64,000 nt of DNA from Candidatus Dechloromonas phosphoritropha (GTDB lineage Bacteria; Pseudomonadota; Gammaproteobacteria; Burkholderiales; Rhodocyclaceae), in assembly GCA_016722705.1 (NCBI GenBank), contig JADKGN010000004.1, forward strand, positions 2,480,001 to 2,544,000, given 5' to 3'. A program made the position numbers and the translations under genes. Below the pieces are notes generated by a model. The model saw only the letters and a program-made list of their open reading frames with translations, was not told the DNA's origin and did no database searches. Below, in pieces: positions 8,051-17,389 of the stretch (position 1 is its first letter; each line of letters opens with the position of its first letter).

Positions 8051-8494
8051 ATGTTGCGTCAATTAGCTGTGGTTTCAGCACTCGCTTTTTTCGGATCAGT
8101 CGGTACCGCTGCGGCAGCGGAATATGGCACGCCCGCCGAAGCCAAAGCCATGCTCGAAAAGGCCGCGGTAGCGGTAAAAGCCGACAAGGCGAAGGCGCTG
8201 GTGATGTTCACCAAGGGTGAGGGTGGCTTCAAGGATCGCGACCTGTACCCCTATTGCGGTGGTCCGGATGGCAACTTCACTGCCCATCCAACCCTCGTCG
8301 GCAAGAGTCTGAAGGACCTCAAGGACAAGGCTGGAAAGCCCTTGGGTGAGGAAGTCTATGCCGCAGCCAAGGTGGGATCGATTGCCGAGGTTACCTACAT
8401 GTGGCCGCGCCCGGGTCAGACCGATCCGGTGGTCAAGGTGGCTTTCGTGACCAAGATCGGCGACCAGGTCTGTGCGGTCGGCTATTACAAGTAG
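8051..8494 (+). CDS. secreted single-cache-domain protein
   Basis: 147 residues with a ribosome site (AAGGAG, 8039-8044) and a signal peptide cut near AAAAEYG. The mature protein resembles the stand-alone cache (sCache_2-like) family: TPAEAKAMLEKAAVAVKADKAKAL, FKDRDLYPYC, NFTAHPTLVGKSLKDLKDKAGKP and VTYMWPRPG, in which the YPYC and AHP elements line the ligand pocket of cache domains. There is no membrane anchor or signalling domain, so it may be a periplasmic ligand-binding protein. A strong intrinsic terminator follows, so it is probably monocistronic. Confidence 0.8.
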   Translation: MLRQLAVVSALAFFGSVGTAAAAEYGTPAEAKAMLEKAAVAVKADKAKALVMFTKGEGGFKDRDLYPYCGGPDGNFTAHPTLVGKSLKDLKDKAGKPLGEEVYAAAKVGSIAEVTYMWPRPGQTDPVVKVAFVTKIGDQVCAVGYYK

Positions 8495-8547
8495 TGATTT
8501 GGCGGTAGCGCCGGTCGGGCACCCTGCTGGCCGGCGCTGGAACCAGG

Positions 8548-8578
8548 AAAAAACCCTGCAACAGCGGGGTTTTTTTTG
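8548..8578 (+). terminator. rho-independent terminator after the cache gene
   Basis: AACCCTGC-AACA-GCGGGGTT forms an 8-bp stem with one G-T pair and a four-base loop, followed by a run of T residues. It lies about 55 bases after the cache-protein stop codon. Confidence 0.85.
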
Positions 8579-8814
8579 CTCCGGTACAGCGTTGGCTGGC
8601 GGCTTGGCTGCTGTTCTCAGCAGTCCTTCCAGGAAATCGCTGTAAGCCGCTTCCTGGCTGGCGACGGTCTAGCCTTGGGCAATGAACGGCAGGTTCAGCG
8701 TTGCGCACAGCGACAGCATTCTTTCGTGTTAAAGATTCATGGCCTCATCTCCGCGCCAGTACGGCACTGCGCCAGAAATTGCTGATAGACGGCCAGCGGA
8801 TGCTGAGCTTCCCT

Positions 8815-8930
8815 CGAAAATTAGTGTGCCAAGGGTGACCTAGAATTGAGTCACTTTTGGAAGGCATGAAATGAAGATACCGAAGCAGGCATACACGACG
8901 GAGTTCAAGGAACTGGCGGTCAACAAAGTC
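8815..8930 (+). mobile_element. IS3-family left-end remnant
   Basis: From 8871 the frame reads MKIPKQAYTTEFKELAVNKV, the characteristic opening of an IS3-family OrfA helix-turn-helix protein. The similarity stops after about 19 codons, where the 3' end of the methyltransferase gene begins. The preceding 50 bases, with TGTGCCAAGGGTGACC, probably include the element's left terminal repeat. The rest of the IS is missing. Confidence 0.6.
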
Positions 8931-9552
8931 AGCATCGCCGCCATACCTGCCAGCGCTCGCGCCCGGAAAACGTGGGAATCGAGTCGTCGACCGCGGCATC
9001 CTCGATGCGCTCAAAGTTCGGGGTCAGGAGTTCGTCGAGTTGATCCGGCAGGATGCCGAAGGGCGGACCCTTGGCCTGGTCGCAGATGAAGAAGTATCCA
9101 GCGAGCAGGCCGCCCGCCGGCAGCAGATCGGCGACGCGCCGGCCCCAGTCGGTCCACAGCTTGCGCGGCAGGGCGCAGAGGAAGGCGCGTTCGTAGATCA
9201 ACTGTATCGGGCGCGGCGGCGCGAAGCTGAAAAAATCGGCACAGACGAGGTCGACCGCGGCAGTGCCGAGGACCGAACGGGCAGTGGCGACGGCAACCGG
9301 CGAGAAGTCCAGCGCCGTCACCGGCCAGCCGCATCCGGCCAGGCAAGCGGCTTCCCAGGCACTGCCGCAGCCGGGGATCAGGGTGGTCAGCGGCTCCGGC
9401 TGGTGGCCGACGAAATCGGCGAAATTGGCGGGCACCTTGCCGGCATCCCAGGGGGTGACGCCTTCCCCGAAGCGCTTGCACCAGAAGTCCGGATGCTCCG
9501 GGCGCTGGTCGTCGGGTTTGATCCGGGTAGAAGAGGGCGGCGAATCGCTCAT
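8929..9552 (-). CDS. TPMT-like SAM-dependent methyltransferase
   Basis: 207 residues from ATG 9552, preceded by GGAGG about nine bases upstream. The fold is class I SAM-dependent: motif I is LIPGCGSAWEAACLAGCGW, followed by VTALDFSPVAV (the acidic ribose-binding position) and VDLVCADFFSF. N-terminal WCKRFGEGVTPWDAG is typical of the thiopurine-methyltransferase-like family, members of which methylate thiols, selenium or tellurium compounds or halides. The substrate is unknown. Divergent from hemC with about 42 bases between starts. The 3' end abuts the IS3 stub, but the coding sequence looks complete. Confidence 0.85.
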   Translation of the reverse strand: MSDSPPSSTRIKPDDQRPEHPDFWCKRFGEGVTPWDAGKVPANFADFVGHQPEPLTTLIPGCGSAWEAACLAGCGWPVTALDFSPVAVATARSVLGTAAVDLVCADFFSFAPPRPIQLIYERAFLCALPRKLWTDWGRRVADLLPAGGLLAGYFFICDQAKGPPFGILPDQLDELLTPNFERIEDAAVDDSIPTFSGRERWQVWRRC

Positions 9553-9594
9553 GTTAAGATTGCCTCCTTTGAAACCCTTGTTGCGTGCCGCTTC

Positions 9595-10530
9595 ATGTCC
9601 GCTCCCTTTAAGATTGTCATCGCCTCGCGCGAGTCCCGCCTCGCCATGTGGCAGGCTGTTCATGTTCAGGGCCGCCTGGCGAGTCTGAATCCTGCTGCCG
9701 AAGTTGCCATTCTAGGCATGACGACCAAGGGTGACCAGATTCTCGACCGCCCGCTCTCGGAAATCGGCGGCAAGGGCCTGTTCATCAAGGAACTGGAGGT
9801 GGCGATGCAGGAAGGTCGCGCCCACCTCGCCGTGCATTCGATGAAGGACGTGCCGATGTTGATGCCGGAGGGTTTCGTGCTGGCCGCCATCGCGGCCCGC
9901 GAAAATCCGCGCGACGCCTTCGTCTCGAACAAATACGCGGGCCTCGACGAGCTGCCGGCCGGCGCCGTCGTCGGTACCTCCAGTCTGCGCCGCGAAGCCA
10001 TCCTGCGCGCCAAATACCCGCAACTGGTTATCAAGAGCCTGCGCGGCAATCTCGATACACGCCTGAAGAAGCTCGATGCCGGCGACTACGACGCGATCAT
10101 CCTCGCCGCCGCCGGCCTGATCCGCCTCGGCCTGGAATACCGCATCAAAACGGTGTTGACCGCGGAACAGTCGCTGCCGGCGCCCGGCCAGGGCGCCCTG
10201 GGCATCGAACTGGTTGAGGGCGATGCGGCGATGGCGACCATCGTCGCGCCGCTCGACGATCCGCAAACGGCGCACTGCGTCAAGGCCGAGCGCGCCTTCT
10301 CGCGTGCCCTCGGTGGCAGTTGCCAGGTGCCGCTGGGCGGCTATGCCGTCATCGACGACGGCCAGCTCTGGCTGCGCGGTTTCGTCGCCAGCGTCGACGG
10401 CCAGGAAATGGTCGCCGGCGAATTGCTTGGTGACCCGGCCGACGACGAAGCGCTCGGTCGCCAGCTTGCCGAGCAACTGCGGGCGCGGGGTGCCGACGCC
10501 ATTCTGGAAAAGCTCGCCCACTGCCGATGA
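9595..10530 (+). CDS. hemC: porphobilinogen deaminase (hydroxymethylbilane synthase)
   Basis: 311 residues. It joins four porphobilinogen units into hydroxymethylbilane in tetrapyrrole synthesis. Clear motifs are IASRESRLAMWQA, GGKGLFIKELE, AVHSMKDVP, GTSSLRREA, LRGNLDTRLKKLD and QGALGIE. The dipyrromethane cofactor cysteine is Cys243 in GGSCQVPLGGYA. The length is normal. It is the first gene of hemC-hemD-hemX-hemY and overlaps hemD by four bases. Divergent methyltransferase upstream. Confidence 0.97.
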   Translation: MSAPFKIVIASRESRLAMWQAVHVQGRLASLNPAAEVAILGMTTKGDQILDRPLSEIGGKGLFIKELEVAMQEGRAHLAVHSMKDVPMLMPEGFVLAAIAARENPRDAFVSNKYAGLDELPAGAVVGTSSLRREAILRAKYPQLVIKSLRGNLDTRLKKLDAGDYDAIILAAAGLIRLGLEYRIKTVLTAEQSLPAPGQGALGIELVEGDAAMATIVAPLDDPQTAHCVKAERAFSRALGGSCQVPLGGYAVIDDGQLWLRGFVASVDGQEMVAGELLGDPADDEALGRQLAEQLRARGADAILEKLAHCR

Positions 10531-11309
10531 GCACGACGGGCCCGCTTGCCGGCAGGACTATCGTCGTCACCCGGCCGCGGGCGCAGGCCGCGCCGCTGGC
10601 CGACGCCATTGCTGCCGTGGGCGGAACTCCGCTGATCTCTCCCCTGCTCGAAATCCTGCCGGTTGCCGATCCGCAGGCGCTGGAAGCCAGCGTGACCCGT
10701 CTGCCCGGCGCGGCGCTGGCCATCTTTATCAGCCCGAATGCAGTCGCCCACGCGCTGCCGGTCATTCTGGCACATGGCCCCTGGCCGGCTGGAGCGCTTC
10801 CGGCAGTGGTCGGACAGGGCACGCTGAAGGCGCTGGCGGCCCATGGCGTGACTGGCTGCGTCGCGCCGCGTGAGCGCTTTGATTCGGAGGCGCTGCTGGC
10901 ATTGCCGGAAATGGCAGGCGAACGGGTCAACGGCAAGCGCCTCGTCATCTTCCGCGGTGACGGCGGCCGTGAATTGCTGGCTGAAACACTGCGCGCGCGG
11001 GGCGCCGAGGTCGAATGCGTCACCTGTTATCGTCGTGCCGGCCCCCCGGGAGGCGTTGACGCCCTGCTTGAAGGATGGCGCGCCGGGCGCCTCGACGCGC
11101 TGACCGTGTCGAGCAGCGAGGGGCTGCGCTACCTGGTCGAACTACTCGACGACGAGGGCCGCTCCCATCTCGCCCGGACCCCGCTCTTCGTGCCGCATGC
11201 GCGTATTGCGGAAAACGCGCGGGCCTCGGGTTTGCACAAAATTATCCTTACCGATGCAGCGGATGCCGGCATTCTTGCCGGCCTGCTTGCTTATAATTGG
11301 CCGGCATGA
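10527..11309 (+). CDS. hemD: uroporphyrinogen-III synthase
   Basis: 260 residues. HemD cyclises hydroxymethylbilane to uroporphyrinogen III with inversion of ring D. The family is weakly conserved, but the N-terminal TIVVTRPRAQAAPLADAI, IFISPNAVAHAL, FRGDGGRELLAETL and LTVSSSEGLRYL segments fit the two-domain HemD fold, and position directly after hemC supports the call. The start overlaps hemC by ATGA, and the stop overlaps hemX in the same way. Confidence 0.93.
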   Translation: MSTTGPLAGRTIVVTRPRAQAAPLADAIAAVGGTPLISPLLEILPVADPQALEASVTRLPGAALAIFISPNAVAHALPVILAHGPWPAGALPAVVGQGTLKALAAHGVTGCVAPRERFDSEALLALPEMAGERVNGKRLVIFRGDGGRELLAETLRARGAEVECVTCYRRAGPPGGVDALLEGWRAGRLDALTVSSSEGLRYLVELLDDEGRSHLARTPLFVPHARIAENARASGLHKIILTDAADAGILAGLLAYNWPA

Positions 11310-12337
11310 CTCCAGACAACACGACTCCCCCTTCTTCGCCGGCGGTGCGCAAGCCGCCGTCGCGCTTCGGCCCCTGGTTTTTCGTGGCGTTGGCGGCACT
11401 TGCGCTGGCCGGCTGGCAATGGTTCGAGACCCGCCAGCGGCTCGCCGAAATCGAACAGGAAACCAGCCGTCGCCTGGAGGCGGCCGACGCCGGCAGCAAG
11501 GAGGATCGCGGCGCGTTGAAACAGATGCGCGAGCAGATCGACGGATTGCAGGGCAAGCTGGGCGCGGCCGATGCCAGGCTGGCCGAAATCCAGGCGCAGT
11601 CCGCAGCCGTGCAGGCGCTCTACCAGGACCTTGCCGGCAGCCGCGACGAATCCGGCGTGCTCGAAGCCGAGCAGGCGATCGCGCTGGCCGGACAGCAACT
11701 GCAACTGGCGGGCAATGTTCCGGCGGCCATCGTCGCCCTGCGCTCGGCGGAGGCCCGCCTCGCCCGCGTCGATCGTCCGCAGTTGCTGCCATTACGCAAG
11801 GCGCTGGCCGCCGATCTCGAGCGACTGGCGGCGCTTCCCGTGGTCGATCTGGCGGCGGTCAATGCGCGGCTGGAGCAGGTTCTCCTGACCATCGACAAAT
11901 TGCCGCTGGCGATGGACATGCGGCCGCCGGAAACCCGCGAGAAGCCTGCGGAGGCTGCTCAGTTGCCCTGGTGGGAGCGCACCGCGGCTGAAATCTGGCA
12001 GGAACTGAAGGGGCTTGTCCGCATCCAGCGCTTTGATCGCGACGAGGCGATGCTGCTGGCGCCGGGCCAGAGTTTCTTCCTGCGCGAGAACCTCAAGCTG
12101 CGTCTGCTCAATGCCCGCCTGGCGCTGTTCTCCCGCGATCAGGCGACTTTCCGTGGCGAGCTGAAGGCGGCCCTCGAAATGCTCGAGCGCCTCTTCGATG
12201 TTCGCGACAAGGGTGTTGATGCGGCGCAGGCGACACTGCGTCAACTGCTGGCGACCGAGATCGTCATCGCCTTGCCGGACCTGAATGAAACCCAGGCCGC
12301 CCTGCGCGTCCTGCATAACGCCAAGGAGAAGAAGTGA
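11306..12337 (+). CDS. hemX: HemX-like membrane protein
   Basis: 343 residues. A short proline-rich cytoplasmic start is followed by one membrane helix (about residues 23-40, PWFFVALAALALAGWQWF) and a long coiled-coil-prone region with EIEQETSRRLEAAD and MREQIDGLQGKLGAADARLAEI. The C-terminal region has WWERTAAEIWQELKGLVRIQR, a family hallmark. HemX proteins are often mis-annotated as uroporphyrinogen methyltransferases, but no SAM site is visible. They are thought to organise haem-pathway enzymes at the membrane. Overlaps hemD and hemY. Confidence 0.88.
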   Translation: MTPDNTTPPSSPAVRKPPSRFGPWFFVALAALALAGWQWFETRQRLAEIEQETSRRLEAADAGSKEDRGALKQMREQIDGLQGKLGAADARLAEIQAQSAAVQALYQDLAGSRDESGVLEAEQAIALAGQQLQLAGNVPAAIVALRSAEARLARVDRPQLLPLRKALAADLERLAALPVVDLAAVNARLEQVLLTIDKLPLAMDMRPPETREKPAEAAQLPWWERTAAEIWQELKGLVRIQRFDRDEAMLLAPGQSFFLRENLKLRLLNARLALFSRDQATFRGELKAALEMLERLFDVRDKGVDAAQATLRQLLATEIVIALPDLNETQAALRVLHNAKEKK

Positions 12338-13518
12338 GGTGGGTATTCTGGATCCTCGCCCTGTTCGCGGTGGCCGTCGCGGCGGCGCTTGGCGCACGGG
12401 TCAACGACGGCTACGTCCTGCTTGTCCTTCCTCCGCATCGGATTGAAGTCAGCCTGAACCTCTTTGTTCTCGCGCTGGTCACCCTCGTTCTGATCCTCTA
12501 TGCCGCGCTGCGGACACTGGCGCTGACCTTGGGCCTGCCCAGGCGGGTGAAGGGGTATCGCGAGCGGCGTCGGCGCGAGCGCGCCGGAACGGTATTCCAG
12601 GATGCCGTGCGTTTGCTCTTCGAGGGACGCTTCGGGCAGGCCTTGAAGAAGGCCACCGAGTCATACGCGGCAGGTACTTACCGCGGCGTATCGGCGCTGG
12701 TCGCGGCGCGCGCCGTGCAGCGCATGCGCGAGCCGGAAAAACAGCAGGAGTGGATGCGGCGGGCACTGGCCGACGATCCGCGTAACGAAGCGGCGGCGCT
12801 GATGCTGGAAGCCGAGATGATGAACGAGCTGCGCCGCTTCGACGAGGCGCTGGCCGTGCTTGGCCGGTTTCAGGGCAAGCAGGGTCGCCATATCGCCGCG
12901 CTGCGCCTCGAGCTGCGGGCACGCCAGGGCACCGGCGACTGGGATGGCGTCCTGAAGCTGGTCCGCCAGATCGAAAAGCGCGATGCCTTGCCGCCCGAGG
13001 TGGCGCGCGAGATCAAGACCCTCGCCCACCTCGAGAACATCCGTCGGCGCCGTGGCGATGCCGGTCAGCTTCAGGATTACCTGCGTGCCGTCCCGGCATT
13101 CGACTATGGACGTCGTCTGGTGCTGGCCGCCGCCAGGGCGCTGGTCGAAGCGGACGCGTTGACGGTGGCGCAGAATCTCATCGAAAGTGCGCTCGATGGT
13201 TATTCCGAGGCGGGCTGGCAGCCCGAACTGGTGGGCATTTATGGTGACCTGACGGGGCCGGGATTGACCGCGCGGATTGCCAGGGCCGAGGATTGGTTGC
13301 ACCAGTATCCTGGCGAAGCCACGCTGTTGCTGGCGCTGGGGCGCATGTGCATGAATCAGCGTCTGTGGGGCAAGGCGCAGAGCTATATCGAAGCGTCGCT
13401 GGCGACCGAGGAAACGCGCGACGCGCATCTGGCGCTTGCCAAACTCTGCGACAAACTCGAGCGCGGCGACGAGGCCAACCGTCATTTCCGGGCGGCGGTA
13501 GGGCTTGAAGCGCGCTGA
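12334..13518 (+). CDS. hemY: HemY-like TPR membrane protein
   Basis: 394 residues with a GTG start at 12334 overlapping the hemX stop (GTGA); AAGGAG lies at 12322-12327. Two N-terminal membrane helices (residues 2-20 and 40-65) belong to the HemY N-terminal domain, with the family phrase GYVLLVLPPHRIEVSLNLF. A basic linker and TPR-like helical repeats follow (EAAALMLEAEMMNELRRFDEAL, TRDAHLALAKLCDKLERGDEA). It is not the protoporphyrinogen oxidase also called HemY in Bacillus. Role: membrane scaffold linked to late haem synthesis, mechanism not settled. Last gene of the hem operon. Confidence 0.9.
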   Translation: MRWVFWILALFAVAVAAALGARVNDGYVLLVLPPHRIEVSLNLFVLALVTLVLILYAALRTLALTLGLPRRVKGYRERRRRERAGTVFQDAVRLLFEGRFGQALKKATESYAAGTYRGVSALVAARAVQRMREPEKQQEWMRRALADDPRNEAAALMLEAEMMNELRRFDEALAVLGRFQGKQGRHIAALRLELRARQGTGDWDGVLKLVRQIEKRDALPPEVAREIKTLAHLENIRRRRGDAGQLQDYLRAVPAFDYGRRLVLAAARALVEADALTVAQNLIESALDGYSEAGWQPELVGIYGDLTGPGLTARIARAEDWLHQYPGEATLLLALGRMCMNQRLWGKAQSYIEASLATEETRDAHLALAKLCDKLERGDEANRHFRAAVGLEAR

Positions 13519-13541
13519 ACAAGATCCGCCGGCGCTGAGGC

Positions 13542-14438
13542 TCAGGCCCAGTCGGCTGGTTGCAGGAATACCTCGTACAACTCCGCTTCCGGCGTGCCGG
13601 GCTCCGGTTTCCAGTCATAGCGCCATTTGACGACCGGCGGCAGCGACATCAGGATCGATTCGGTGCGCCCGCCGGATTGCAGGCCGAACAGCGTGCCGCG
13701 GTCCCAGACTAGGTTGAATTCGACGTAACGGCCGCGCCGGTAAGCCTGAAAGTCGCGTTCGCGCTCACCGTAAGGCGTTTCGCGACGCTTGGCCAGGACC
13801 GGCAGGTAAGCCTGGGTGAAGGCGTTGCCGACGGCTTGCGTCAGGTTGAAGCAGCGCTCGAAGCCGCCTTCGTTCAGATCGTCGAAAAACACGCCGCCAA
13901 CGCCGCGCGGCTCGTTGCGATGCTTAAGGAAGAAATACTCGTCACACCATTTCTTGTAAGCGGGGTAGACCTCATTGCCGAAGGGCGCCAGGGCGTTCTT
14001 GCAGGTCCGGTGAAAATGGGCCACATCTTGGCGTTGACCGTAGTAAGGCGTCATGTCCATGCCACCGCCGAACCACCAGACATCGTCCTCGCCTTCCTTG
14101 CTGGCGACGAAGCAGCGTACGTTCATATGTGCCGTCGGGCAATATGGGTTGCGCGGATGCAGGACCAGCGAGACGCCCATCGCCTCCCACGAGCGCCCGG
14201 CCAGTTGCGGGCGGACGGCGGTGGCCGAGGCGGGCAGCGACTTGCCGGTGACGTGCGAGAAATTGACGCCACCGCGCTCGAAGAAATCGCCTTCCTCGAT
14301 CAGCCGCGAGATGCCTCCGCCACCTTCCGGGCGAACCCAGGAATCGGCGCGGAACGCCTGGCCGTCGAAGGCTTCCAGTTCGCCGACGATGCGGCTTTGC
14401 AGGCCAATGAGGAAATCCTTGAGGCGGGTGGTGTCCAT
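13542..14438 (-). CDS. hemF: aerobic coproporphyrinogen-III oxidase
   Basis: 298 residues from ATG 14438, preceded by GGAG. HemF uses oxygen to decarboxylate two propionate side chains of coproporphyrinogen III. Motifs are GGGISRLIEEGDFFERGGVN, VSLVLHPRNPYCPTAHMNVR, WWFGGGMDMTPYY, FFDDLNEGGFERCF and the C-terminal YGERERDFQAYRRGRYVEFN and VKWRYDW. It converges with hemY, with 23 bases between the stops, so haem genes occupy both strands here. A terminator for the upstream purD transcript lies just before its start. Confidence 0.96.
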   Translation of the reverse strand: MDTTRLKDFLIGLQSRIVGELEAFDGQAFRADSWVRPEGGGGISRLIEEGDFFERGGVNFSHVTGKSLPASATAVRPQLAGRSWEAMGVSLVLHPRNPYCPTAHMNVRCFVASKEGEDDVWWFGGGMDMTPYYGQRQDVAHFHRTCKNALAPFGNEVYPAYKKWCDEYFFLKHRNEPRGVGGVFFDDLNEGGFERCFNLTQAVGNAFTQAYLPVLAKRRETPYGERERDFQAYRRGRYVEFNLVWDRGTLFGLQSGGRTESILMSLPPVVKWRYDWKPEPGTPEAELYEVFLQPADWA

Positions 14439-14454
14439 CAACTCTCCGTTGGGC

Positions 14455-14480
14455 GAAAAAATGGGCGGTCAGTGCCGCCC
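14455..14480 (-). terminator. rho-independent terminator after purD
   Basis: On the minus strand GGGCGG-CACTGA-CCGCCC forms a 6-bp GC stem followed by ATTTTTT. It sits between the end of purD (14503) and the start of hemF (14438), so it would close the dusB-fis-purH-purD transcript. Confidence 0.75.
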
Positions 14481-14502
14481 TTGCGTTGTCGCCAGAGCCA
14501 GG

Positions 14503-15780
14503 TCAGCGACCGACGGCGCGGTGACCGATGTCCGTGCGGAACCGCATGCCGTCCCAGCTGATCTGGCTGGCGGCCTTGTAGGCGCGCTTCTGGGCCAGTC
14601 TGGTATTCTCGCCGAGGGCAGTGACGCACAACACGCGACCGCCGGCGGTGACGACCTCGCCATCCCTTTCTGCCGTGCTGGCATGAAAGACATGCGCATC
14701 GTCGCCGAAGCTGTTGCCCTTGGGCAGGCCGCCGATCACGTCTCCCTTTTTCGGGGTTCCCGGGTAGTTGGCTGCGGCGAGCACGACGCCGAGTGCGACG
14801 CGGCGGTCCCATTCGGCCTCGACCTGATCGAGTGTGCCGTTGATGCCATGTTCCAGCAGATCGACGAAATCGGATTTCAGGCGCATCAGGATCGGCTGGG
14901 TTTCCGGGTCGCCCATGCGGCAGTTGAATTCCAGCGTCTTGACCGAGCCGTCCTTGCCGATCATCAGGCCGGCGTAGAGAAAGCCGGTGAAGGGAATGCC
15001 GTCGGCCGCCATGCCGCGCACGGTGGGCATGATGATCTCGCGCATCGCCTTGGCGTGTACTTGCGGGGTGACGCATGGTGCCGGAGAATAAGCGCCCATG
15101 CCACCGGTATTGGGGCCGGTGTCGCCGTCGCCGATGCGCTTGTGGTCCTGGCTGGAGGCCAGGGCGAGCACGTTCTTGCCGTCGACCATGACGATGAAGC
15201 TGGCTTCCTCGCCATCAAGAAACTCCTCGATGACGACGTGGGCGCCAGCGTCACCGAGTTTATTGCCGGACAGCATGGCGTCAATGGCGGCGTGGGCTTC
15301 TGCCAGCGTCATGGCGACGACGACACCCTTGCCGGCGGCCAGGCCGTCAGCCTTGATGACAATCGGGGCGCCTTTTTGGTCGATATAGGCATGTGCTGCG
15401 GTCGACTCGGAAAAAGTCTCGAAACCGGCGGTCGGAATGTTGTGGCGGGCCATGAAGCGCTTGGCAAAATCCTTGGAGGATTCGAGCTGGGCGGCTTCCT
15501 TGGTCGGGCCGAAAATCTTCAGACCGCGGGCGCGGAAAACGTTGACCACGCCAGCAGCCAGCGGCGCTTCCGGGCCGACGACGGTGAGGCGTACCCCTTC
15601 CCTCTCGGCGAAGCAGGCGAGGGCGACGGGGTCGCTGAGATTGACGTTCTTCAACCTGCGCTCGCGTGCCGTGCCGGCGTTGCCGGGGGCGACATAAACC
15701 CTCTGCAGGCCGTGGGTCTGTGCCAAGCACCAGGCCATCGCGTGCTCGCGGCCGCCAGAACCGATGACCAGAAGTTTCAT
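14503..15780 (-). CDS. purD: phosphoribosylamine-glycine ligase
   Basis: 425 residues from ATG 15780, which gives the family start MKLLVIGSGGREHAMAW. An in-frame ATG at 15801, five bases after the purH stop, is an alternative. PurD (GARS) joins phosphoribosylamine and glycine with ATP, step 2 of purine synthesis. ATP-grasp features are VIKADGLAAGKGV, EASFIVMVDGKN, CRMGDPETQPIL and the C-terminal YKAASQISWDGMRFRTDIG. It follows purH closely and so is probably co-transcribed. Confidence 0.95.
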   Translation of the reverse strand: MKLLVIGSGGREHAMAWCLAQTHGLQRVYVAPGNAGTARERRLKNVNLSDPVALACFAEREGVRLTVVGPEAPLAAGVVNVFRARGLKIFGPTKEAAQLESSKDFAKRFMARHNIPTAGFETFSESTAAHAYIDQKGAPIVIKADGLAAGKGVVVAMTLAEAHAAIDAMLSGNKLGDAGAHVVIEEFLDGEEASFIVMVDGKNVLALASSQDHKRIGDGDTGPNTGGMGAYSPAPCVTPQVHAKAMREIIMPTVRGMAADGIPFTGFLYAGLMIGKDGSVKTLEFNCRMGDPETQPILMRLKSDFVDLLEHGINGTLDQVEAEWDRRVALGVVLAAANYPGTPKKGDVIGGLPKGNSFGDDAHVFHASTAERDGEVVTAGGRVLCVTALGENTRLAQKRAYKAASQISWDGMRFRTDIGHRAVGR

Positions 15781-15806
15781 GCCGGAGTTCTTGGGTTTCA
15801 TTGTTC

Positions 15807-17384
15807 TCAGTGACGGAAGTGGCGGGTGCCGGTCAGGACCATCGCCAGACCATGCTCGTCGGCGGCGGCAATGACTTCGTCGTCGCGCATCGAGCCGCCA
15901 GGCTGGATGACAGCGACCGCGCCGGCGGACGCCAGCACGTCGAGGCCATCACGGAACGGAAAGAAGGCATCCGACGCGACGACCGAACCCCGAAGATCGA
16001 GGCCGGCGTTCTGCGCCTTCATAGCGGCGATCCGGGTCGAATCGACGCGGCTCATCTGGCCGGCGCCGACGCCGAGCGTCATGCCGGCGCCGCAGAAGAC
16101 GATGGCGTTGGACTTGACGAACTTGGCAACGCGCTCGGCGAAGAGCAGGTCTTCGATCTGCTGGGCGGTTGGCTGCACCTTGGTAACGAACTTGAGGCCG
16201 CTGGCCTGAGCGGTAAAGTCATCCGGTGTCTGAACCAGCAGGCCGCCGCCGACACGCTTGAATTCCAGCGTGTTGAGCACATGGGAAATCGGCAGGACGA
16301 GGACGCGCAGATTGGCCTTAGCCGCCAGCGCTGCCTTGGCTTCAGTGGTGAAGGCCGGGGCGATCAGCACTTCGACGAAGTGCTTGCGCTCGTTCATGGC
16401 GTTGACGACGTCGATGCCGACCTCGCCGTTAAAGGCGATGATGCCGCCGAAGGCCGAGGTCGAGTCGGTCTTGAAAGCCTTTTCGTAGGCGCCGAGCAGG
16501 CTGCCGTCGATAGCGACGCCGCACGGGTTGGCGTGCTTGATGATGACGCAGGCCGGGACGTCGAAGGACTTGACGCATTCCCAGGCGGCATCGGAATCGG
16601 CGATGTTGTTGTAGGACAGTTCCTTGCCCTGCAGCTGGGTGTAGGCGGCGATGCTGCCGGCGACCGGGTTGATGTCGCGGTAGAAGGCGGCGCTCTGGTG
16701 CGAGTTCTCGCCGTAGCGGAGGATCTCGGCACGGTCGAAAGCGGTCTGGAAGGCCGTTGGGAAGGGTGAAAGTTTCGTTGCTTCGTCGGCGCTGGATTCA
16801 AGCGCCGTCAGCCAGTTGGCGATCGCCGAGTCGTAGCGCGCGGTATGGACGAAGGCTTTCTTGGCCAGGTTGAAGCGGGTTTCCAGCTTGACGGTGCCGG
16901 CGTTGGCTTTCATTTCATTGAGCAGCGGGGCGTAGTCTTCTGGATTGGTGACGATGGTGACGGCAGCGTAGTTCTTGGCCGCAGAGCGGACCATGGCCGG
17001 ACCGCCGATGTCGATGTTCTCGATTGCGTCCGCCAATGTGACGCCGGGCTTGGCGACGGTTTCGCGGAACGGGTAGAGGTTGACGCAAACGAGGTCGATG
17101 GTCGGGATACCGTGTTCGGCAATGGTTGCCAGATGTTCAGGCAGATCGCGGCGGGCCAGGATGCCGCCGTGCACCTTCGGGTGCAGAGTCTTGACACGGC
17201 CGTCGAGCATTTCCGGGAAGCCGGTGTAGTCGCCGATCTCGGTTACGGTCAACCCGGCTTCGCGCAGCATTTTTGCGGTGCCGCCGGTGGAGAGAAGATT
17301 GACGCCCTGGGCGGCAAGACCCTGCGCGAATTCGAGAACGCCTCGTTTGTCGGAGACGGAAATCAGTGCTTGCTTGATGGTCAT
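15807..17384 (-). CDS. purH: bifunctional AICAR transformylase/IMP cyclohydrolase
   Basis: 525 residues from ATG 17384, five bases after the fis stop. PurH catalyses the last two steps of IMP synthesis. The N-terminal cyclohydrolase (MGS-like) domain shows LISVSDKRGVLEFAQGL, LLSTGGTAKML and DGRVKTLHPKVHGGIL. The transformylase domain has RYGENSHQSAAFY, LQGKELSYNNIADSD, VIIKHANPCGVA and the C-terminal SDAFFPFRDGLD and QPGGSMRDDEVI. Complete. Its place after fis and before purD is a common betaproteobacterial operon. Confidence 0.97.
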   Translation of the reverse strand: MTIKQALISVSDKRGVLEFAQGLAAQGVNLLSTGGTAKMLREAGLTVTEIGDYTGFPEMLDGRVKTLHPKVHGGILARRDLPEHLATIAEHGIPTIDLVCVNLYPFRETVAKPGVTLADAIENIDIGGPAMVRSAAKNYAAVTIVTNPEDYAPLLNEMKANAGTVKLETRFNLAKKAFVHTARYDSAIANWLTALESSADEATKLSPFPTAFQTAFDRAEILRYGENSHQSAAFYRDINPVAGSIAAYTQLQGKELSYNNIADSDAAWECVKSFDVPACVIIKHANPCGVAIDGSLLGAYEKAFKTDSTSAFGGIIAFNGEVGIDVVNAMNERKHFVEVLIAPAFTTEAKAALAAKANLRVLVLPISHVLNTLEFKRVGGGLLVQTPDDFTAQASGLKFVTKVQPTAQQIEDLLFAERVAKFVKSNAIVFCGAGMTLGVGAGQMSRVDSTRIAAMKAQNAGLDLRGSVVASDAFFPFRDGLDVLASAGAVAVIQPGGSMRDDEVIAAADEHGLAMVLTGTRHFRH

Positions 17385-17389
17385 GGCGG

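Noticed and set aside
15780..15801. Seven-residue N-terminal extension of purD from ATG 15801
   Set aside because: Family proteins begin at the MKLLVIGSGG segment; kept as an alternative start only.
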